Below are positions 1 through 12,800 of a DNA stretch of 64,000 nt, in pieces. How positions within the stretch are numbered: position 1 is the stretch's first letter; the number at the start of each line of letters is the position of its first letter. The stretch is from Casuarius casuarius (lineage: Eukaryota > Chordata > Aves > Casuariiformes > Casuariidae): assembly GCA_003342895.1 (NCBI GenBank), contig PTFA01000035.1, positions 1,756,837-1,820,836 of the forward strand. Direction: 5' to 3'. Under the pieces are notes generated by a model. That model was not told where the DNA came from, did not search any database, and saw only the letters and a program-made list of their open reading frames with translations. A program made the position numbers and the translations under genes.

Positions 1-2834
1 CCAATAAGCCAATAGGCCCCTGCACAGAGCTAGACAGGAACTGTTACTTTATGCACAGGCAAAAACACAATCAGCCAACTCCTTCTAACCATCAGGATAT
101 GCATCATCCTATCTCACTGCAGATTCAGCACTTGTGCCTGTCAGCAAACAAACTCAGAGAAAATAACTAAATCATATCATTTTGTGTCATTAACCTGAAG
201 TGCAGTGTCTACACTTTCCTTTTTCTGCTTCAAGTGCAGCACCAGAATCAAAGCCTCAGTGATCTGAAAATACATGAAAGTATTTTGTCCATTCCCAAGG
301 ATCTTAAGGAGGCATCTAAAATAAAGATAAAATAGAGACAAAGTTGTTATCCTCTCTATAGATTAGGTGAGATGAAACATGCTGTTTGACAGTGGATTTC
401 CCAACAATTTACTGACACCCAAGAAATGGCTATAGATTCAGCAATCTCAGGTTCGACTCTAGCTCCGGAAAAGTATATATTTTGTCAGGCATCAACTCTT
501 CTGCTTGTTCCCCGACACTTGAACCCTTCCTTCTGACAAGTTGTCCCTAGTGCTGATCTGTCTCTATCCCAGACCCTTTTAGAGCAGCATTACTATTTTT
601 TACTCCAAAGCACTAATTGCCACTGTATGCTTTGCAAACCCAGTTCCAGTGTCCTTACTGCCAAATTTAGCACTGTTTGGGCTATTTCTTAAGTGAAGTA
701 TACTCAAAACATACATTTCTGCTGTTTGGATATTTATGTTAACATTTGTATAAGAACACCAAGCTCTATACTTTGATTCCAGAACCATTCTTGGAGACAG
801 ACAAAAACCCCAGTTTTAAAGTATCACTGTATTTCTGATACTGATTTTGTGACTGACTCATTTCCCTCCAATTGGCTGAAGTAAAGCCCTGGATCCAAAT
901 ATAGCCGAGAGAGGCCCAGACTCCAGATGTGAGTTATACTGCAGCCACATCTCTGGATTTGATTAAAGGCACAGGGAACTCTAGTTGCTGCACCCATGTC
1001 TTGGCATGTGGCTAAAGGAAGGACTGATTCTCAAATCTTACTTATAAAATACATATTTGTCATTTTAAGTATCACATGTACTTTCATAGGGTAAATATTT
1101 TTTCCTGTGCTAGGACCAAATAACGGAGACATGCTGAGAGGATAGCGTGGGAAAAATAGTCTCTTCCTGTGAGTCAAAGCCTAACTGTGAAAACAGTCCA
1201 TAGCAAGCCCAGCAGGCAGTCTCATAGCACCTGATTCTCTGCTTCCCCCCTCACGCTCTCGGGGGAAAACAGCAGCCTTTGGCTGTGGCACATCCTCTCC
1301 CCCTCACCCTTGCAGAGCCTGGCTAGCTCCACACAGCTAAGCGGCTTATAGTGGAAAAGGCCTCTGGAAACCCCAGGCTTCTTACACCGTGGGAGCTCTT
1401 TGAGTTGCCTGTTCATGGACATTTTTGCTATTACTGAGGCAGAGCTAAAGATACCTCATAAACACTACAGACAACTCCTTGTGTGTGTGCACAACACATT
1501 GTTTCAGTTGTTTTTTTGTTTGAGAATTCCTGCTTCTGATACAGAACTGACATAACTGGTGACACCGCAAGTGATCCAGCTACACAGATGAGGAAGCAAT
1601 CAAAACAGAGCGGGTGCTGCAGTAAAGACAAGCAAAAATAAAAGCAATCCAAAATGTCTGGAAACTATTCTCACACTTCTAAAGAAATATATTTTAAATA
1701 CAGTATTTCCTTTTTCCCGTATTTGCAGTCTGCAGAAGTACAATAGGTTAATGAACATTGTAAGAGGAAAGGAAAGAAAGAACTATATAAGTGTTCAGAA
1801 CTGTTTCTGGCTTTTCAAGATTTAAAAATTGTCCTGGGGACGCAGAGCGTTCATGGCAGTTAGGAGGATTTAAATGAAAAGATCAACGTTTTGCCCATAG
1901 TCAATGAAATGTAAATTAGAATCCACAAAAGGCAAAACACTGTGGTTCTAAAATACAAAGTAATTGTCAACACTTATGCTTACCGATTCTTTCCAAATAC
2001 CTACTTATAGCTGGGTCTCTCAAACTGACCAACACAAGTAACTTTACTTATTGGAGTAGACCTATAATTGTGAGTGTTTGCAAAACTGATTTTTGATTAT
2101 GTCCTAGATTGAAAACATTTTTCTAAGAACAAAGAAAGTAAAAATTAATTGCAATTATTCTGCTATAATAAAATTGAAAGCTACTAACTTCTGATAATAT
2201 TTTTCACTGAAATCTAGTATTCATGACATCTTCTATAATAAATGAAATAATAAACTGTTTAAAAATTCCAAATTCCTAAAGCATAAAGTAACTTTTCCTT
2301 TAGACATATTCTGAGTTAACTGCGAAGCATCTGCTAGATACAAAAATAATTCTACAGCTTCTTCAAAGATGCTTATCCTATTGAGACTTGTACATGCATA
2401 TATTTGTTTAATTGAAGTTGAGTGTGTATAGTTGTTTACACAACTGACACACAGGTTTGCACAAGTAGTATTGTTGTTATTGTTTTCCCAAAGATACCAG
2501 AGCATTGTAGAGCGATATAAAGCATTGCCTGTAGTGTCTGATGACAGTGCATATGGTTAAATATTTCCTTTGTCATTAGTATTGTGTTCATAGCTTTAAA
2601 TTATAATGAACAGCAAGTTTTGGAAATAATGGAGTTTCTAAACTAAAAAGTTTCCCTGAACTCTACAGATCTCAGAGGATTATTTGAAAACTTGGTTCAT
2701 AGAAACCAGAGTGTTTCATTAGATTTCAACTGCAGAATTTTCTGACTTGATATTTGCCACCTGCCACTTCTGTTTATAATGTCTACAGTACAATTTTCAC
2801 ACTGGAAATCACTGACAACTGCCTTTCATATTTA
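1..2834. other. AT-rich non-coding stretch, nothing identified
   Basis: I see no gene, RNA gene or recognisable mobile element here. Open frames are short (under about 90 codons) and lie on both strands without codon bias or a known motif. The segment near 1220-1420 is somewhat richer in GC than its surroundings but shows no family resemblance. The stretch is consistent with intron or intergenic DNA. Confidence 0.6.
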
Positions 2835-2920
2835 TTCATAGTTAAGCACTCATGCCAACTCCTGTTGAAGTCAATAGCAGTTTTCTGGATATAGTAGGGA
2901 TTGGACTAGACCCTACTAGT
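2835..2920. repeat. Possible ancient dispersed repeat with a 'gaagtcaat' core
   Basis: The stretch reads TTAAGCACT, then a 'cctgttgaagtcaatagcag' core, then 'gggattggactagaccc'. From memory, this order of words (TTAAGCAC, GAAGTCAATGG, GGGATTGGGCCC-like) recurs as a dispersed element in bird and turtle introns. The name is uncertain and the copy is diverged. Shorter echoes of the core occur at about 33060-33085 and 31541-31552. A repeat-library search would be needed to name it. Confidence 0.25.
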
Positions 2921-5900
2921 TCTGCCACTGTTGTCACAGAAATAGTAATTTACATGTTTTCTTATTTTTGAAGCGAAATGCACCTTGACTTCTAACATTC
3001 TGGGTTTTTGCATGTAGGTGTGTAGATGCTATGGTAAATGAAGAATTGACCTCATTTGAGATTTTAGAAAAGTTATATGCTAGGCTGTACAGGAAAGTAA
3101 TAAGAGGAATTTCTAATTAGAGAAGATGGTTTATCCTGCATCAGCAAGGACATGGCCTTGTAATTTTTCTGATGAGGAAAAAAAAAAAACTGATTGAAGG
3201 GGTTTATTCAGCCAGAATAGATGGTCGAAGATGTGTCTTCACAGCCATCATGCAGTTATTGATACTGCTTTATGTAGAGCCCAAGGAAAAGAAAGCAGCT
3301 CTGAAGAAGAGACTTTCCCAATTGTTGTCTTCCGTGGTATCCTCAGTGCCAGACCAGCAGGCACCAGATTAGCAATCCTTCCTTTTGATTAAATGGTGAT
3401 AGATGGTTTCTGCTACATGACATGGTTAAAATAATTTAAATTGCTGGTTTGGTCATTTGCACTGTAAATTGGTACCTTCATTTTTTATTTCACTGATTGG
3501 CCTGTCACTTTTCATACAACACACTGGGCAGCTATAGTGCTTCAGAGTCCATCCTTTTCAAAATCTGCTGATTTTAGAAAGGATTTGACTACACATCTTA
3601 CATTTGTAAAGCACAGATCTAAAGGCTATGAACACATCTTGTGAGACTGAATCCTCTAAGAATACATTACAATACCAATTTCATTGTTGAACTGTACTAT
3701 GTAGTTGCTTTCTAATACTCTTCTGGAAAATGGAGGAAATATGCAATTAAAGCACAGAAAGATGGATAAGTCTGTGAATTTATATTGTATTGAAAAAAAA
3801 CAGGTTTCTTTTTTCACTGTAATAATGAAGCAAAGTAGAGTTGAGATGTTTCATGAAATACTGGGATGCTTAATGTCTTATACATGTTGTATTAAGAGAA
3901 ATGAGTATGGTTAATTAGTCACAGTAAATATGCACTTAACGACTAACATTAACCTTCAGTTAATGTATACCACTTCTGTGAAAACTGAAAATTAAATAAA
4001 TCAAGAGGCAAATCTTGGCATCCTGTAGAATGCTGAATTTCTCTGATGTTTGTTATTGTCTCCAGTGCAATTGCTGCAGTTATCACAGCTGCTGATCTTT
4101 CAAATCTTTCCATTCCATATATTCTGCTTTTCTCTTAACCATGTGAAAGAAATCAAATGGCACAGTGCATTTCTCAGATGACTTTTGCACAGGAAAAGTC
4201 AGCATATGCAAATGACAGCAGCAGGCAGAAGGCACACAAAACTAAGCCAGTGCTAATTGCTGTATTCACCCCTTGTTCCACATGTGGAGCTTCCCCTCGG
4301 CATTAATAGGAGTTTGGTGTAGAGACTGAGGTGAAAATGTGGCTCTGAGGAAAAAATATGCTGAAAATATACAGGTGGCAATTCAACTCTGACACTTGTA
4401 TTTAAAAACAAAAGGAACCTGTGGGAGAGACTATAGCAGAAACCTAGCTTATTCAGGCCTAGAAACATGAGATTCTTTACAGCAAATTTCTCAAGTCATT
4501 ACTAAAAAATGGCTTCATGTTTTAAAAATATTTTCAGTGAAAATCAGAAGATCACTGAAGAATGAGGCAAATGAAGATACATGACATATGCTACTCTTTC
4601 AGACTTTCAGATGTCCTGAACAACAGACAAAAAACCCATCCTTATTTTAAATCTAAAAGATATCAAATGCTGGGAGCTCCAGTCAGTGCTGCCTTCCCTG
4701 GTATAAAAACAGACATATTAACAAACATTTAGCAGGTTCCAAACACGTATTATACCAATTCAAGTGTGTTATTTGTTGAAATGCAGCTTGTTGTAGCAAT
4801 ATCAAATTTGAATATTTAATCCACAGAAATAATTTGGAATGGTAATATCACCCAGCCTTTTTGAAACTCTAGTTTCCACTTCAGTTCTGGATATTTTAGT
4901 GACAGATTGCCAGGTACAGACTGGCAAAGAAACATATCTTGGCTTAGCTTGAAAAGCTTTCCAAAGTTCCTTTGTGGCATGCATTTCAGTGCTGTCCTGA
5001 GCAAGTATGCTTCCGTGAACTGGAGCTGGAGAAATGCAGAGAAAAGGGTGCTCTACCAAGGGCAACAAAACAGATTAAGATTTGGAGGGATGGAAATCCA
5101 AGAAGGGGTTAACAAGAATACAGTGGAGAATCTCTGATAGGGATATACCACACACTGGCTTCTAAGTTCAGGTACCAGTTCAGGGTTTAATTATGGAGGT
5201 AAATGAAATGTAATTTAAGCATAAGCATTCTCCTGCTACTTTTCCCACAAGCTTTTGTGACTTTCTGGGCAAGGCTCTGAGGTTTTTCTCCCATTGGTAA
5301 AATGCAGATAATTCTTCCATAACTCAGAAAGGTGATTTTACTAGATGACTTGGATTTTCCAAAAGACTAGAATCATATGACTAGCTCTCAGCAAGAGATA
5401 CGTTTGTGATCAAAACCAATGTGTTTCTGTGATATAGAACCTGAACTTTGTGTATGGCATAAACCACAGGGTAAGCTTCCTAGAGCTATTCCTTATAGAA
5501 CTACCTAGAACTGTCCACAGTTCCTGATGTCACATGTGTAATTGCCTTGACTGCAATGATGTTGACATCACTGTAAACTTACCAAAGTCTGAAAGGTCAA
5601 AGCTCTGCTCCATTTCTCAGATAGCATAGCTTTTCTCATTTATCATTGCATTATTTTGCACAATATCTGCTGTTTCTGATGGTGAGAGAGAAAAAAGGAG
5701 AGGAAGGAGATAGAGACAGAATAAAGGACCAAGAAGGAAAAGCAGAACAAAGTAGAAAATGAAACCTAGAGGACATGAAGATTAAAAAAATGCATAAGAA
5801 TATAGGAAAACATGGGCAACAGAACAAAATAATTTGCAAAAGCACAGACAGTTTCCTTATTCATATATTGCTTTTTCTCCACTATGATCCACAGACATGC

Positions 5901-6541
5901 TATGGGTATATGCAGATCATTTTTCTATAACCTGTCAGTAGAGCTGATAAAAAACACTGAAATGATCATTTCAAGGAACTTTTCAGCAATGTTTAGATTT
6001 TAGGGTTTTTTTTGTGGTAATTACAGCTTGTGTTTAAACTAATGCTACTGGCTGCATGTTACTCTCTGTTGCGTGATTATGGGAAGACAGAAGTTTATCT
6101 CCCTGATTTGGCTGCTGACATCCGAATTCTAGGTTCAGTGTTTTGCCTCACTAGCATCTAATGGGAGGCAGGGAGTAAAGTACTTTTTGTCACATTGCTT
6201 AATGAGGTAACCCTGTTTAAAAAAAAAAAGTAAGAATTCTCTGGAGCTGGACATTTCATATGTTATTTTCTAGTATTTTGTTTTAAACTGCATTGATTTG
6301 TAAGCTAAAGGCAAAGTATACATTGTTACTGATTTAAGATTTCATAGATTTGTATTTTATTTTTTAACGGTATTTCACTTTGCTTTTATAATATGTCCAT
6401 AAGAAACCTCTTTCCTCTCTCTATCAGGCTTTCTGAGATAACATTTAGTACTGCACATGCCTCTGAGATCCCAGGATGGAAGCACATGGTTTCCTTAAAG
6501 TTCTGATCTCCACCCCAGCAAGGCAGCATGAACCTGCTTAC
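2921..6541. other. Non-coding stretch with a purine-rich tract
   Basis: No gene is supported. A 66-codon plus-strand frame at 3172-3372 starts with a run of lysines encoded by a poly(A) tract and matches no family I know. From about 5681 to 5760 the plus strand is strongly purine-rich (GAGAGAGAAAAAAGGAG and similar), a simple low-complexity tract. The rest is AT-rich sequence without visible structure. Confidence 0.5.
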
Positions 6542-6581
6542 CATCAGCAATCACCTCCTTGCCACCACAGAAGGTAGGAAG
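6542..6581 (-). other. Exon-like segment (minus strand), weak
   Basis: On the minus strand a 40-bp segment follows an acceptor reading AGTGCTCTTACAG and is followed by a donor, GATG|GTAAGC. One frame is open across it, encoding LPTFCGGKEVIAD plus one base. The splice sites are good but the segment is short and I recognise no protein. It lies downstream, on the minus strand, of the CpG island at 15.4-16.7 kb. A chance pair of splice signals is a real alternative. Confidence 0.12.
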
Positions 6582-6994
6582 CTGTAAGAGCACTTGGTTC
6601 TTTGTCAGGGTGTGGTAATTTATGCTTTAGTGCTGGAAGTCTTTGGGTTTCAGTTCCAAGGCAAAACAAGCAAGGAACAAAGCTTGAGAGTCTTGCTGTA
6701 AAGGCTTGGGCTCCAAATAAGAGTGTTAGCTAAAGATAAACAGTAGCACATAGGCAGGTGGAAATGACAGCTGACCCATGGCTCTGAAGGCTGAAATCTG
6801 ACCCCTAAAGTGTCAGGCAAGGACTCTAGAGGATCTGGGCTGCACTGCCCTTACTAAGGTAATGGGTTCATCTCCTATGTACTTTTTTTTTTTTAACTTC
6901 TACTTTGTGAACCAAAAGTAGTATCAATTGTAATTGGTAAATAACTTCAGCTTGTGCAGTGATTGATGTGCTACCCAGATATCATAAGACTCAC

Positions 6995-7044
6995 CTATAG
7001 TGCAGGAGCTGTCTGTCCCACACCAAAGGCCCTTCAAGCACTTT
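6995..7044 (-). other. Exon-like segment (minus strand), weak
   Basis: On the minus strand a 50-bp segment is bounded by the acceptor CATTTTGGTTGCAG and an excellent donor, CTATAG|GTGAGT. Two frames are open; one reads KVLEGPLVWDRQLLHY. Joined directly to the segment at 6542-6581, neither open frame stays open, so if both are exons the transcript is probably non-coding. It could be a non-coding transcript from the minus side of the CpG island, or chance. Confidence 0.12.
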
Positions 7045-7090
7045 CTGCAACCAAAATGTTGAAGAATACCCACTCTGTGTTTGCTGTTTT

Positions 7091-7112
7091 CTAGATCTGT
7101 TAACAGATCTAG
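7091..7112. repeat. Perfect 22-bp palindrome
   Basis: The left half is CTAGATCTGTT and the right half is its exact reverse complement, with no spacer. It contains two BglII-type AGATCT words around a central GTTAAC. The copy of AGATCT that follows at 7111-7116 extends the repeat of that word. The function is unknown. Confidence 0.9.
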
Positions 7113-9814
7113 ATCTGGACATACCACCACTGAACACCTGTTTTTTTCGTTATACTGAGGAACCATGTTAATTTAAAAAATCTTACCACACTGGAGAAAG
7201 AAATAATAACCTCATGTCTATTTGAAGCTTTGTTAAGTGGTTCAGGGAGCTGTCACTGACTTTCCTAGGTACTTATACCAGCTCACTTGTAAGCACCAGT
7301 CCAAGGCAGAAACAATTTTTAAATAACCTTTCATGAGGGTGGCCCGTACTAGGATGTCACAGACTTGCAGTGTTGCTTTACTGACTCATACTGGTGTTCT
7401 GAATAGTAGCTCCAAGCCAGCAGGAAAAACAGTTCAGTTGTTTCTGAGGTTAAAGGGCAGGGAGACTGAACTGTGGGAGAAAACTCTAAAAATGAACCAA
7501 AATCAAATTCTGGCACTAGCAAGTCCATATGTACTCAGAAGAACACTTCACATAGGTTTCAAATGTCATTTGAGTATTATCTGGAAAAGAAACACTCCTT
7601 TGTTTGAAAGTTGAAAGTTAATTTTATTGTTATCTGAGTTCTTGATAAGAGAAATCCCACAGCAAGTCATTAGGCTTCACCTCTTTGTTTGTATATGTGC
7701 GCAGAAAGAAGATGCTACGTAGAAAGTTCTCTCTTTTTTGAGAGAGACATGAAATGTCACAATGGAAAGGCTGACAGCTGATGTGTATAGCTGGGGCGGA
7801 GGGAAGGGATTAAAGGCATGGCCTAAGCTTGAGTTCCTAGAGGATAAAATAGAGACCTAACTTTCAGGATAATGAGAAGCAGTACCTCTTTCATGAACAC
7901 TTCCTACCTAAATTCCAGATGCCAAGATGAACACAACGTCTTTTTTAAGCCTTTTGGTATACTGGGGCATCTGGAAGCACCACGGATCTTGTGAAGTATG
8001 CATTGTCAACAGGTTTATAAAATGGGGAGGAAAGGAAGTTTGCTACACCGTGTCTAGTCTTCCTTTACATGGGGTCAGAAACCTTTGACATTTCTGCTTG
8101 CAGCTTAGGTGATGCTGAAAATTCAAAACATTTGTTTCAAATGTTTGTACATGGCAATTTCTAATGAGACAAAAGCTCTAATTTTCTAAGTATCCTGTGA
8201 CAAGAGAGAAATGAAGTTCTCACAGTATTAGAAGTATCTTTACAGGATATTCATATTGTAAACCTTTGTTCCGAGTTTTCAGCTCTGTTTATAACAGACA
8301 ACTAAATCGCACACTGCCCATAATATATCAAACTGACAAGAGGATTGCATTCCTAAGTAATGCAGCTCCTTTCCTGGAAGCCAAATTACCAAACCAAAGT
8401 TTAGCATTAAAGATCTGAATGCAATTGTTAATATTTGAGTTAAAATTATGAGTGTTTTCCATGGTTGTAGAGTAACAGTTGTGGGAAAAAAAAGTGAGGG
8501 AATGTTATATAAATATCTGTATAAGAACTCTATTTCTTGCATATTTCTGCCAGCATTAGATAGATCAACCATTTGCAATATAATACATTACAGGAACTGT
8601 AATAAAACTCCAGCTGTATATTTTTTTAAATGATATCAACACCACTAGCTGCTTTTCTGTCACTGCTGCTCTCAACTTCTTATCTCATTTTTTCCCCTAT
8701 TCCAATTTATTGCTAACCAAAATCTGCACACAACTTGAGCAACGATGGGTGCTCTTTTACAGCTTTTGCTACACAGAAATAATAATCCTGTATCTCTCCC
8801 TCTACTCCTTCTTGCTCTTTACCGATTCAACTCCTATTTTAAAAGATTCTTCTACCTTATAATTCTTCTCTTATCTATTGTTTAAATCTATTTCTGTACT
8901 GCTTAGAACTGCAAATCATTTTCAGAGAGAATCTGGAGGGAAGATATAATGAAACCATATTTCATATACTATATTAATCAACAGTAAAAAGCGTGTACAT
9001 ATTTTCTAGTGCCAGTGTCTGCTCTTCTAAGAGAATAATATTTACTCTGTCAAGATGCCCACCATTATCTCAAGCACAAGACACTTGCACATTTCCAACT
9101 TTGACTAAGCCATGTCTCCCTTGTTTCTAAAGTTTACCATTGTTATGGTCAATTACTTATTCTACAAATACACAGCTAACATGCTGCATCTCTCACAGAC
9201 CTGGAGCATATGACATGCAGAGTAAGTGCAGGGCTGATCTAAACTGATGCTCATTTTCAGATCAGCTGAAGCTTTTCAGTGTCAAACTACAAATAGAGTT
9301 TCTGCCTCATGAGTCCTATGAAAATATTTTGCAAGCCATGCCTAACTCATGAGTGAAAGATTGATCTCCTCTATGTTATTTCATTTCCTCCACACAACTG
9401 AATGCTTTTGGCTGGGAAAGGAACTACTGAATTACTTCTTAGCATTCATGTAGGCTACCATTCAATCAGTGAGATTGCTACTCCATCAACATATGAAAAT
9501 TCTTTTGGAGCCTTTCCTTAAACTGAAATATTCTTGTTTAACCTTCTGTCTGGTGTAGTGTATGCTTCTTGGACAGGTTGCTAAAACTGAGAAACTGTGC
9601 TAATATTATCTTGAATTTTGCTGGAGTTAGTGTTTTTTCTCTATCGCCATTGCTAGGTGTATTATTTGTTGGTTTTAACCTCTCAGAAGGCCCAAGTTGT
9701 TGTCAGGGCCGTACACAAATATATACTAAAGTACAGTATTTGACCTGAAGGACTTACCATCTGAATAGCTAAGACAGAAAAATGGGATATGAAGGGAAAT
9801 GTCACTAGGTCTCT
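7113..9814. other. AT-rich non-coding stretch, nothing identified
   Basis: The longest open frame is 93 codons on the plus strand at 7333-7614. It has no recognisable domain and no convincing splice boundaries. I see no repeats of known type, no RNA gene and no element ends. The stretch is likely intronic or intergenic. Confidence 0.5.
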
Positions 9815-9897
9815 TTTAGAAGTGGGGAAATGAGGCACGCTGGAGATCACAGAAGGAAGACTACAGCAGAGCTAAGAGTCAATCCAGATCTCTTGAA
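9815..9897 (-). repeat. Possible MIR-like SINE core remnant
   Basis: The plus strand reads GGGGAAATGAGGCAC, then GAGATCACAGAAGGAAG, then CAGCAGAGCTAAGAGT and AATCCAGATCTCTTG. These follow the order of the MIR core in reverse complement: GAAACTGAGGCAC, GGTCACACAGCAAG, GGCAGAGCTGGGA, AACCCAGATCTC. The match is diverged and no ends or target duplications are visible. It is probably an ancient, inactive SINE piece; the assignment is from memory of the consensus. Confidence 0.35.
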
Positions 9898-12800
9898 TAG
9901 AGTTGCATAAGTTTTTTGGCCAGGAATTTATTAGATCTGAGTGATTTACAAAATCAGTCAAATCTTACTAATCTTTGCAGCCAGAGTTTAAAAATAAGTA
10001 TTGGAACAAATCACTTGGACATATCTACAAGTGAAATTCAAATAGATTTTGCAGGTAGGATTCACAAAAAGATGTAGGTGCTATTCATAAAAACAGAACA
10101 GGGAAGGTATCCTCACTCTGTGGCTTCATGCCTAACTCACACCAGCATTAACTTAATTCTCTCATTCTCTCTTCATTGCATGAAGGCCCTGTATTTTCAT
10201 GTAAGAGGAAAGCATTTCCTCTTGTCTGGTTTTATTAATCTCATATAACCTGTTTGGGAAGCTTTATCTTTAACAGCATCAATTAAAACCTTTAACTCAA
10301 TCAAAAATTAATTGTAATTATTCCTGTTGTGATTTGCTGAAAACTACAAGGAGAAAATTGGTTTCACATTAACCAAAAGCCTTACTAAGTTTCTTAAGCT
10401 ACAAAACTATCCTTCTCTTCAGACCATTCTTCTTTGGAAATGTTAAAATTCTACTCCTAAATATGCTTTGTGAGTTCTATGGACTTAGGCTGTTTTCACC
10501 CAAATTTGAACAGTGTTTCATTCCACCAATTTTTTTTCCCAACCTGAGGCAAATGGTTTTACACTTTCAGCTCTCCAGTGTGAATAGACAACTATGAAGA
10601 CAATTTAGGCAAGGGAAAAAAAATACAGGAAATTAAAAGTTAGATTGATATGTGCTTTCTCCAAAGACATGGAAATTTGGCCATTTTTAGCAGTGCTATT
10701 TAAAACTGGAACTGCAATGAGTATTTTAGGCTCCAGAGTGCCTGCAGTCAGGACTAGGGAGCCACATAGCTATTAGTGTAAACAGGCACCCCTCCCTATG
10801 AATAAGAAGGCAGCAACTGGCAATCTAGTCTTGTATTTTCCAATCATAAAAGTAACTATGGGCAAATGAAAAACCCCAGTTTTTCCAAGCAACAAACTGG
10901 AAGTCTTGCTGAGGTGTTCTGTGACTGTAGTCAGCCTTTTGCTAATGCTCTTTCGTGTGTGAAGGGTTTCTGGATTTGCTGAAGAGGGAAATCGGCTCTC
11001 CCTGAACAGCTTTTGTCAGTTTCCATCTGTATCAAGTGCCAAGTGAAATGCAAGGTTAACATGAAATTAACCACACGTTTACCTTGGTCAGCATTTAGAA
11101 AGGCAGTTGTCACTGTACAACACGTTGCTGTATAACATACCGTAGAGAAACCTGTACCTGAGATCTCAAAAACAATCAATCATGCTATTATAATTGGGGA
11201 GTTTAGCAGCAACCACTGTGTGTGATATCACAGAAACCTAAGTTTTACTGCACCCCCCGGAATCTATGACACTATAGATTTACACTGCACTAGAACCACC
11301 AGGAGGATTCCCACAAAATATATTTCCCTGAAAGAGTCAGATGTTTTTGTTCTGAATATCATTAGAATGTGATTAATGAAGAGATTCACACTGTAAGTGT
11401 GCATTTATTTCAATTTCCATTTGAGGGGAAAATAATTGAAGGATTTTAGCATGTTGTCTTATAGCAAGTAATTTTTATCCACACCGAAACAGCTGGACAG
11501 CTTGCATGCAGTATTCCCTGTATCTCAGTAATACAAATAGCTGTCTAAGGGCTAGATTCCACAGTGCTTGATAAAATCTCTGGACCTGGCTCCATCCCCC
11601 TCCATGATGATGCACACACCCTGCTTTCTAGATTACAACCCACACAATTAAAGCTCTCTTCCTGAGCCACTGCATGGCTGACCTATTTGCTGTATGGACT
11701 GAGCTGAAACAATCAAGGGGCATAGCCATGCATACAGCACAAGGCATAGGCAGACAGTCCCAAGACAGGGTGCAGACAGCTCCGTGCCCCATAGCCCCTT
11801 GCTGGGGTGCTGTTCCTCAGGTATTTACTCAGGTATTTCTCCTCTTACCCTAGGACAGGGAAAAAGTGGCTATGGTGCACAAGCAGGGACTGCATCACTT
11901 TCCCAGCACATGCAGGCAAATACATGTGCATGGCAAGTACCTCCAAGGGTCTCACAAAAGAAGTGCTCTCTCAGAAATAGTACCTGAGGTGACAACTTGC
12001 TTCTCACATATATGCTCAAGGCTCCGTGTGATCCCTACAAGAAATTAGCCTACTGGTGCTGACTTGCGTGGGGGGCTGGCTTGTTTGAATACTTCTGTTA
12101 GCAGGCCACCATTCACTTTGGAACAGCTACTTACTTCTAGGATGAATACACAATACAAAAATCAGTTCACAACTTAGCTTTAAGTGATACAAAGGAACTA
12201 ATATAAGGAATGAGAGCAGCCAAATCAAGAATAATGTTTACCACATTACAGCTATGTGCCTAGAAGTAGCATGGAGACTCTGAACCATAGAAGGGGGCAG
12301 GAGAACATTAGTCAAGAGACTCTACAGTTAAATGTGAAAGCAGTAATATTCTTAGCAGGGGCATTGATTCCACTTAACAAAATGACCATATCATAAGAAA
12401 TGTGAATAAAAAATAAGTGCAAGTGAATATCACCAAAAAATGTGCTCTGACAGGATGAGATTCTTCCAAAGGCTGAAGGCCTGTGGAAGCTCTAAAGCTC
12501 AAATTTACCTGAAGTCTGAAGCAATGAAGAGGACTTGGTGAGGTCTTTCTACAGTGAAGTAAAATTAATTCCTAGAGAACATCATTGCTCTGACTTAGGT
12601 CAACTGACAGCAGTGGCATCTGCACTCCTTAGCAAAACACCACGAAGGGAGTAAGTGTCAGCTTTCTCAAAGCTCCATATCCAAAAGTAAATGAGCATCC
12701 TGTACAAGCTATCGGAAATAAATGTGGAGCCAAAATGACTAGGAAACACTAGTAGTGATNTAAGAGTGGCATCACCTGAATAGGAGGACCAAAACACTGG

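Noticed and set aside
450..460. GGTTCGACTCT, a tRNA B-box-like sequence
   Set aside because: There is no matching A box at the right distance and no cloverleaf. A short chance match or a SINE trace is more likely than a tRNA gene.
3172..3372. 66-codon plus-strand frame rich in Lys and Arg, considered as a retrocopy
   Set aside because: No parent gene is recognised, there is no 3' poly(A) remnant or target duplication, and the lysine run comes from a simple A tract.
7333..7614. 93-codon plus-strand frame
   Set aside because: No domain, no promoter, no splice boundaries. Frames of this length are expected by chance in a window this size.
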